From CANLBN01 sp034111645 (GTDB taxonomy: Bacteria; Pseudomonadota; Gammaproteobacteria; Pseudomonadales; Cellvibrionaceae), in contig JAWUWW010000044.1 of NCBI GenBank assembly GCA_034111645.1, positions 1 through 39,853 of the forward strand: 39,853 bases of DNA, in the 5' to 3' direction. A program made the translations under genes and the position numbers. This document shows positions 34,523-39,853 of the stretch, one piece after another. Position 1 is the stretch's first letter, and each line of letters begins with the position of its first letter. The notes under the pieces are model-generated. The model was not told where the DNA came from. It searched no databases and saw nothing but the letters and a program-made list of their open reading frames with translations.

Positions 34523-35169
34523 TTTATGTTTACTTATTTATTAATTAAGCACTTAAGGTCATTTTTTATAAAAGCTATTACAAAGGCACTATGGGCTTAT
34601 TAATTAATTGCCTAACTAAGTATCCAATTCACTTAAATATGGGGTTAAAATAAGCCCGACATGACACATATTATTTTATAATCTACTTTTTAGAAAGTAG
34701 ACCTATAATATCCTTTACTCATTTGCATAGAAATAGTACTTTTTAGCTTTTACTATTGCATTCATTAACGATTGTTCTCATAAGCATAGATACCAACGTA
34801 TTTGACATCTAGTATGATCAAAATAGACGTTTCATTAGAGGGCTCTAAAATAGCTTATTAAAGAATCATAATACTCTAGCCATCAGCAATATTAAGCAAG
34901 GCGTAATATTGCTTTTCTTACGCGATATATTACTAACTATGAAGAGTAAAACAACAAGCATTAACGTATTATGTTTATTTATGCTGAGCTTTATTTAAAT
35001 CTCTAAAAACTTGGATGATTTAAATGTTGAATAAGCGCCTAGATATTCTTGGATTTAAGCAATAAAGTATCACTTTTCTATACTAAAAAACACATCATCC
35101 ATTAAAATAAGTGAATCTATCTTAGCAACTGACTTTGTTAATATATTAGTCACAAAACTGAGCAAATTA
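34523..35169. other. Gene-free AT-rich region, yejA / DUF3429
   Basis: 647 bases between two divergent genes. It contains a perfect seven-pair hairpin CTACTTT-TTAG-AAAGTAG (34683-34700), and a 19-codon stub with a signal-peptide-like run (34939-34998, plus) that has no ribosome site. Promoters for both neighbours should be here, but no clear -35/-10 pair is seen. Confidence 0.5.
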
Positions 35170-35688
35170 ATGACAACAGACAACAATAACGCTAACAACA
35201 CTAAGACTTTGTTTGGCAATCAACAAGACATCGTCACTAATTACACGTACTTAGGTTTATTACCTTTTTTTATAGGTGCATTTGGACCTTGGATCTTTAT
35301 TGCTAACGAGCCACTATTAATACGTCTTTTTTTGTTTTACTCGTCAATTATTTTTGTTTTCTTAGCGGGTTCACTGTGGGCTATTGCTTTATTTATAAAC
35401 TCTAAAAATGATAAAGCAGTCGAAAATATTAAAGCCAGTGGTTTTGGCAGCATTCATTGTGCTATTGTTTTTTCATTATGGCCCTTAGGCTGCTATTTTT
35501 TCGCTCCATTATATGCTGCAGCGATTATGTTATTAGGTTTTTTATTCTTATTACTTTGGGAAAAAAAACATATCAATCAATATTATCCAGAATGGTACCA
35601 AGCTCTACGACATAAAATTACTTTTATTGTTATTGCTTGCCATATGTTAACTATTTTAAATATTCTACGAGCTGATATTATTTTGTAG
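35170..35688 (+). CDS. DUF3429 family membrane protein
   Basis: A 172-residue integral membrane protein of unknown function. It starts with a polar Asn/Thr-rich stretch (1-25), then YLGLLPFFIGAFGPWIFI, the family signature, and about five membrane helices in all (near 28-45, 53-77, 95-112, 115-132 and 150-168). EKKHINQYYPEWYQALRHKIT is the conserved loop before the last helix. It stands alone and converges with the DUF3080 gene (28-base gap). Confidence 0.82.
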   Translation: MTTDNNNANNTKTLFGNQQDIVTNYTYLGLLPFFIGAFGPWIFIANEPLLIRLFLFYSSIIFVFLAGSLWAIALFINSKNDKAVENIKASGFGSIHCAIVFSLWPLGCYFFAPLYAAAIMLLGFLFLLLWEKKHINQYYPEWYQALRHKITFIVIACHMLTILNILRADIIL

Positions 35689-35716
35689 CAGCAAAAATAA
35701 AGATTATAAAAAAATT

Positions 35717-36778
35717 TCAATTTGGCAGACGACCACATTGAATTAACAACCGCTGCCAATTTTTAGTGTGCTCCTTAATTGCAGCATTGAATAATTTCCA
35801 TTCACTACTCTCGTTTAAAAAAACAATATCCCAAAAATTATCAAAATCAGCAGACATTCTTTTATCATTATTTAAATAATCATTTAAACGCTCTATTCGA
35901 TTAAATAATGGCTCACTTTGCTGATGTAACCTTGCAATATAGGGTTGTATTTCATTAATATAAAATTTTAAAAATACAGTTTGTACTATGTCGAATTTCT
36001 GATTCGGTGTTTCGTTAAAACATAGGGGCCTACTTGATAGACGCGACGTTAATAAGACATCTGCTTCAGCCAAAAACCTACGAGCAAGCTTTATAGAATG
36101 TCTTATCTCACCAATTCTTTTTGAAGAGACGACCACACTAAAAGCTTGCTCTAAGGCAATCTCATCGTATTTAGATAAAACAATAGCATTTGAATATTTA
36201 TAGATATCGTCTAAAGCACCATAAAGCTCATTGGGCTGTAACATAACCTCTTCAACATCTAATGGCTCCGTACTTAACGAAAATAAAACAGAGAATTCGT
36301 CACTAGCAAAGACGGCATTCCATCGCACCATCGCCAATTGTTGTTGCTTAATAACTAATGAGTCTTTTAATAAGCTATATAATTCAGAATTTACGTCTAA
36401 GGTTTTTAGGCAGGCTTCACCCAATTCAATAAATTTATATTCATAAATTAAGCGCTGCGATGGCTCCATAACACGTCCCAAACCGCTATTACGTTGGCCA
36501 ATATGTCGCTGCAAATCACAGGATGATAATTTTAAAAAATCTAGCAAATTTATTTTTGTAGGCGCTGTGGTAAAAAGCAACTCTCGATGCAATGGATAGC
36601 GTATTAATGATGAGTTAGCGTCGTAGTCTGCGCGATCGACATCTAAAGAATTAGATAGCCGATCTACATAATTATCAAATATACTTTCGGCACTTTTAGG
36701 TGAACCGCAGCCCGCTACAAAAATAAAAAAAGCTATGCAGCCGATCTTTTTATGGCAAAAAATTAAAGACTTCATCAT
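35717..36778 (-). CDS. DUF3080 family lipoprotein
   Basis: A 353-residue predicted lipoprotein of unknown function. The signal peptide ends in the lipobox FVAGCGS (Cys near 24). The mature protein is mostly alpha-helical, with YPLHRELLF, INLLDFLKLSSCDLQRHIGQ and RNSGLGRVMEPSQRLIYE, which mark DUF3080, a family found in marine and related gammaproteobacteria. ATG 36778 or the adjacent 36775 starts it. Location in the inner or outer membrane cannot be settled; the residues after Cys are G-S, not D, so outer-membrane sorting is favoured. Confidence 0.8.
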   Translation of the reverse strand: MMKSLIFCHKKIGCIAFFIFVAGCGSPKSAESIFDNYVDRLSNSLDVDRADYDANSSLIRYPLHRELLFTTAPTKINLLDFLKLSSCDLQRHIGQRNSGLGRVMEPSQRLIYEYKFIELGEACLKTLDVNSELYSLLKDSLVIKQQQLAMVRWNAVFASDEFSVLFSLSTEPLDVEEVMLQPNELYGALDDIYKYSNAIVLSKYDEIALEQAFSVVVSSKRIGEIRHSIKLARRFLAEADVLLTSRLSSRPLCFNETPNQKFDIVQTVFLKFYINEIQPYIARLHQQSEPLFNRIERLNDYLNNDKRMSADFDNFWDIVFLNESSEWKLFNAAIKEHTKNWQRLLIQCGRLPN

Positions 36779-37503
36779 TAACTATTAACATTCCACATCA
36801 TTATTTATTTTTTAAACCCTGCTTTAAATACAATCCATTTTCTTAAAAGATAACTAATCATTTACTTGCTTCGATGATCATCAGTTTTTGCTTAATATCT
36901 ATAGAGACACAAACTTACACATAGTAAAACCATATAATCTTGATATTAAGCTATATTTGAAATTATATACGCTTTAGCTGTTTGCATAGGTGCGTGAGCA
37001 TAGTATTAATTAGGAGTTCTAATTAAGATTACTTGTCAGTAGCACTAACTAAAACTAGCACTGCCAATATTCGTGAATCAATCACATAATCGATTAAAAA
37101 ATAGGCATTATCCTATTTGTCATCAACATTGACTTTAGCGCTTGATATCACAAAACCGCTTTTTATTTAGATCTACTATTATCTCATACCACCATAAAGC
37201 TATCCGATTAATTACATATATAATTGAACTTCATATTCCTTCTAGACCACTCAACTTAATAGCTTAGATCATTATACTTAATTAATAGTCTTGTCATTAT
37301 TGATCGGCATAATCTAATTTAAGATAAGTGCATCTTATTAAATAAGCTAAAAGCAGATCAATTTGTTCCAACACACTGTAAAAGCTTGTCTATACTTTGA
37401 TACATCTACGCTTATTTAGGCTATGTTTAATCAAATTAGGTTAAATTAAGATAAGGTGCATCATCGCCATAAAATATATATTTAACAAATCAATGGGGCA
37501 ACT
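36779..37503. other. Long AT-rich gene-free region upstream of the DHH gene
   Basis: 725 bases divergent between the DUF3080 and DHH genes, very AT-rich, with no open frame worth calling. Its only internal repetition that I see is the AAGATAAG(G)TGCATC motif present twice (37316-37334 and 37444-37462). The first copy is also part of a small palindrome, AAGATAAGTGCATCTT. Confidence 0.5.
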
Positions 37504-38445
37504 ATGACAAGCAGCGCTAAAGGCAAAAAATATAGGCTAATCACTCGCAGTGACTTTGACGGCTTAGTCTGCGCCGTTTTATTAAAGCACCTAGATTTAA
37601 TTGACGATATTACGTTTGTTCATCCAAAAGATATGCAGGATGGGAAAATTCCTGTCTCTAAGAATGACATTTCTACAAACCTACCCTATGTAGCCGGTAT
37701 TCATTTAGCTTTTGATCATCACTTGTCTGAAGCATTACGCAATAAAAAAGATGACAATCATATTATCGATCCAGATGCACCCTCTGCCGCTCGTGTAGTT
37801 TGGAAGCATTATGGTGGTTTGACGGTATTCCCTGAATCATGGCAAGAGATGATGGATGCTTGTGATCGCGGCGATTCAGCGCAATTTAATAAAGAGCAAG
37901 TGCTTAACCCCGAAGGCTGGGATCTACTTAACTTTTTAATGGACGCACGCACGGGGCTCGGGCGTTTTAGAGAGTTTAGAATATCCAATTATAATTTAAT
38001 GATGGACCTGATTGATTATTGCCGCAACAATACCATCGAAAAAATTATGCAGCTACCTGATGTGGTTGAAAGGATTGATTTGTATAAAGAGCAGCATGTT
38101 CTTTTTCAAAAGCAACTGCTCGACTGCTCTCGTGTATACAAAAATCTTGTTGTTCTAGATCTGCGTGATCAAGAAATAATCCATGCTGGTAATCGTTTTG
38201 TCATCTATGCCCTATTTCCACAATGTAATATCTCTATTCATGTTATGTGGGGCTTTCAAAAACAAAACACCGTATTTGCAACGGGAAAATCTATCTTTGA
38301 CCGAAGCTCAAAGACAAATATTGGTGAACTTATGCTCAAATATGGAGGCGGAGGACACGAAGCAGCTGGCACCTGTCAAGTTGGACATAGCCTTGCAGCC
38401 GCTATCCTAAACGAGCTAATTGAAGAAATTAATAATGATGGCTAA
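37504..38445 (+). CDS. DHH-superfamily phosphoesterase
   Basis: Probable manganese-dependent phosphoesterase of the DHH/DHHA1 family (relatives include exopolyphosphatases, nanoRNases and RecJ). In 313 residues the N-terminal metal sites are RSDFDG (15-20) and FDHHL (70-74, the DHH motif), with a further Asp in DACDRGD near 118-124. The C-terminal DHHA1 substrate loop is GGGGHEAAGTC near 283-293. Both domains look complete. The substrate cannot be told: the spacing is closer to the short NrnA/exopolyphosphatase-like group than to RecJ. A GGGGC lies about six bases before the ATG. It is a single-gene unit followed by a hairpin. Confidence 0.85.
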   Translation: MTSSAKGKKYRLITRSDFDGLVCAVLLKHLDLIDDITFVHPKDMQDGKIPVSKNDISTNLPYVAGIHLAFDHHLSEALRNKKDDNHIIDPDAPSAARVVWKHYGGLTVFPESWQEMMDACDRGDSAQFNKEQVLNPEGWDLLNFLMDARTGLGRFREFRISNYNLMMDLIDYCRNNTIEKIMQLPDVVERIDLYKEQHVLFQKQLLDCSRVYKNLVVLDLRDQEIIHAGNRFVIYALFPQCNISIHVMWGFQKQNTVFATGKSIFDRSSKTNIGELMLKYGGGGHEAAGTCQVGHSLAAAILNELIEEINNDG

Positions 38446-38457
38446 CCATCTGCTTTT

Positions 38458-38479
38458 GATGGCTTTATAGAAAGCCATC
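38458..38479 (+). terminator. Hairpin after the DHH gene
   Basis: GATGGCTTT (38458-38466), loop ATAG, AAAGCCATC (38471-38479): a perfect nine-pair stem starting 13 bases after the stop codon. The downstream sequence is AATTAAATG, without a U-run, so it may stabilise the 3' end more than terminate. Confidence 0.5.
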
Positions 38480-38714
38480 AATTAAATGCAGACACAATCC
38501 AGCTAATTTATGATCGAAATTACAGAGCCGAAATTTCTGAGCGGACTTATGCCAAGGTGCTTTATCACCCACTATTTTAACGCCACCTCTTTAGAGGACT
38601 TCTGTAGAGGCACACTTTTAAATCATTGTTATAAAAATGCAGATTCGATGACAAAACTCGCGACATTATCATCGCGGGCTTTGTTGCTGCGAGCTAGGAT
38701 TTGTAAATCAGCTA

Positions 38715-39359
38715 TTATCGCGTCAAAAGCTTTAATACAGATGGTAAGCGCTTGCCTTGTAGCATCATATGGTCTCGCATTAGCTCACTCGCTTTATTAC
38801 CTTCGCCAGCAAGAATAGCTTGGCAAATAATTGAGTGCTCTTGTGTCGACTTTGAAAGACGCCCTCGAATGTCATAAGGTAAAGAACGATACGGATTGAT
38901 ATGTATACCAATATGTTGAAGTTGCTCAATTAGCCAGTGATTATCAGTAGCCTGATGAATTGCCGCATGGAATTCTATATTCGCAATACTGTATTGAACT
39001 TTATCATTAGCTTCAGCCAATACTTGACACTTTTCCAACTTATTCACAATAGCCTTTGCATGCTCATCGGTAAGAGATGCCGCCGCTAATCTGCAGGCCA
39101 TTCCCTCCAAACCAGCAGCCACCTCAAACAAGTCTAAGAGTTCTTTTGAAGTTAATACTCGAACTATGGCCCCCTTTCTTGGTATGGTTTGCAACAAACC
39201 ACAGCCTACCATTGCTCTTATAGCTTCACGAATAGGTGTACGAGAAACCCCAAACTTTTTTGCTAAAACAGATTCTTCCAGCTGATCGCCAGGCCGCAAG
39301 ACCCCAGAGGATATCTCTTGGGTAATTTGTGCTATTAGCTTATCCGCAGCTCTTGTCAT
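38715..39359 (-). CDS. GntR-family transcriptional regulator (FCD/FadR subfamily)
   Basis: A DNA-binding regulator with an N-terminal winged helix (about 5-72: GVLRPGDQLEESVLAKKFG, VSRTPIREAIRAM) and a C-terminal all-helical FCD ligand domain (about 78-205). The FCD domain contains the expected metal-binding Asp/His pattern (NIEFHAAIHQATDN, EHSIICQAIL, MRDHMM). FCD regulators usually bind organic acids. It is divergent from a TRAP solute-binding protein gene, with a long inverted repeat in between. It probably regulates that transporter and itself in response to the transported acid. The specific ligand is unknown. Confidence 0.9.
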   Translation of the reverse strand: MTRAADKLIAQITQEISSGVLRPGDQLEESVLAKKFGVSRTPIREAIRAMVGCGLLQTIPRKGAIVRVLTSKELLDLFEVAAGLEGMACRLAAASLTDEHAKAIVNKLEKCQVLAEANDKVQYSIANIEFHAAIHQATDNHWLIEQLQHIGIHINPYRSLPYDIRGRLSKSTQEHSIICQAILAGEGNKASELMRDHMMLQGKRLPSVLKLLTR

Positions 39360-39413
39360 ATTTCATCCCATGAATTTGAATAAAGTCAAAACATCATGAT
39401 TATATTTAAACAT

Positions 39414-39483
39414 CCAATATATACACATGTATTCTATATGTATATTTATATATTGTATAAAAATACATATAGGTATACATTGG
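39414..39483. promoter_or_regulatory. Long inverted repeat, probable GntR operator
   Basis: ATGTATTCTATATGTAT (39427-39443) faces ATACATATAGGTATACAT (39463-39480) across 19 bases; the arms match except for one gap and one change. Outer CCAATATATAC (39414-39424) also mirrors GTATACATTGG (39473-39483). GTATAC-type cores are common in FCD-regulator operators. It fills the promoter region shared by the GntR and TRAP genes. Confidence 0.65.
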
Positions 39484-39508
39484 AGATTCAACTCTTGGAG
39501 AAATAATA

Positions 39509-39853
39509 ATGTTTAAATCACATACAATAAAAAATCTGACGTTCGCCGCAATACTATTTGCCTCAGCAGCCTCTAGCGCTACCGAATTAAAACTCTCTCA
39601 TCAGTGGTCTACGAAAGATGTTCGCCATAAAGTTGCGCAAATTATTGCCGACGAAGTATCTGCTGCCAATGTTGACCTCAACATTAGAATCTTCCCTTCT
39701 AAGTCATTGGTGAAACCTAAAGAACAATACAACCTAATGAGCCGGAATTTATTAGACATGTCTGTTTTCCCACTCAGCTATGCGGCTGGGCAGCAGCCAG
39801 ATTTTAGCTTGACGCTAATGCCGGGCTTAGTGAAAAATCATGATCATGCAGTC
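39509..39853 (+). CDS. dctP: TRAP transporter solute-binding protein DctP (partial)
   Basis: The periplasmic binding protein of a TRAP importer for C4-dicarboxylates or similar acids, cut by the right edge after 115 codons. ATG 39509 has GGAG eight bases upstream. The signal peptide core is FAAILFASAASSA, followed by TELKLSHQWSTKDVRHKVAQ, where SHQ..T.DV is typical of DctP family N-termini. Next is NIRIFPSKSLVKPKEQYNLM, then DMSVFPLSYAAGQQPDFSL. The remainder and the DctQ/DctM membrane genes would lie beyond the window. The gene symbol is family-level; the substrate is not determined. Confidence 0.85.
   Translation, partial: MFKSHTIKNLTFAAILFASAASSATELKLSHQWSTKDVRHKVAQIIADEVSAANVDLNIRIFPSKSLVKPKEQYNLMSRNLLDMSVFPLSYAAGQQPDFSLTLMPGLVKNHDHAV

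Noticed and set aside
34939..34998. 19-codon stub with signal-peptide-like sequence
   Set aside because: Too short, with no ribosome site; a chance frame in AT-rich DNA is more likely.
38510..38818. Plus-strand open frame of 102 codons
   Set aside because: Its right third lies antisense to the well-supported GntR gene, and the rest has no family resemblance or good ribosome site.

Overview
The window looks like a piece of chromosome from an AT-rich gammaproteobacterium. The closest gene-order match I can recall is the Pseudomonadales/Cellvibrionales side of the class. This rests on the gene content (ZapE, YhcB/ZapG, DegS/AlgW, IbaG-MurA-HisG-HisD, YejABEF, DUF3080, DUF3429), on a short-form HisG, and on an ssrA tmRNA with a typical proteobacterial one-piece layout. 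Most of the window is ordinary housekeeping DNA. The accessory signal sits in a few places: the repeat array beside ssrA, the broken SprA-like gene, the decayed 24.2-28.2 kb stretch, and the right edge.

Layout. 1-1000: tmRNA on the minus strand with about 120-bp tandem repeats directly upstream of it. 1070-5742 (minus): hisC, proB, obgE and rplU-rpmA, with a clear terminator between rpmA and obgE and a strong ribosomal-type promoter upstream of rplU. 6197-8876 (plus): ispB and pgi. 8896-10863 (minus): an Sfp-type phosphopantetheinyl transferase behind zapE. 11099-12712 (plus): yhcB/zapG and a DegS-type protease. 12786-16523 (minus): the ibaG-murA-hisG-hisD cluster. 16877-18035 (minus): a small flagellar-rod-like protein and a SprA-related putative metalloprotease split by an in-frame amber codon. 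18330-23201 (minus): a complete bioB-bioF-bioH-bioC-bioD operon, with a BirA-type operator lying on its -35 box. 23411-24184 (plus): comF.

24185-28250 is a decayed accessory stretch. It holds a frameshifted methyl-accepting chemotaxis gene whose base composition is unlike its neighbours, structured hairpins, a badly eroded MscS-family channel gene with recognisable pieces in several frames, and one more small open frame broken by TAG. Then come a small GNAT-like protein (plus), the yejA-yejB-yejE-yejF peptide importer (minus), a DUF3429 membrane protein (plus), a DUF3080 lipoprotein (minus), a DHH-family phosphoesterase (plus), and a GntR/FCD regulator divergent from a TRAP solute-binding protein gene that runs off the right edge.

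How the genes work together. The biotin operon makes biotin from a BioC/BioH-made pimeloyl thioester and appears to be repressed by BirA. HisC, HisD and HisG belong to one pathway, but hisC has been separated from hisG-hisD. IspB supplies the quinone side chain, and MurA, IbaG, DegS, ZapE and ZapG relate to the envelope and division. The GntR regulator probably controls the TRAP transporter through a long inverted repeat in their shared promoter region. Three or four broken genes in 40 kb point either to a genome losing accessory genes or to local assembly errors; reads would separate the two.
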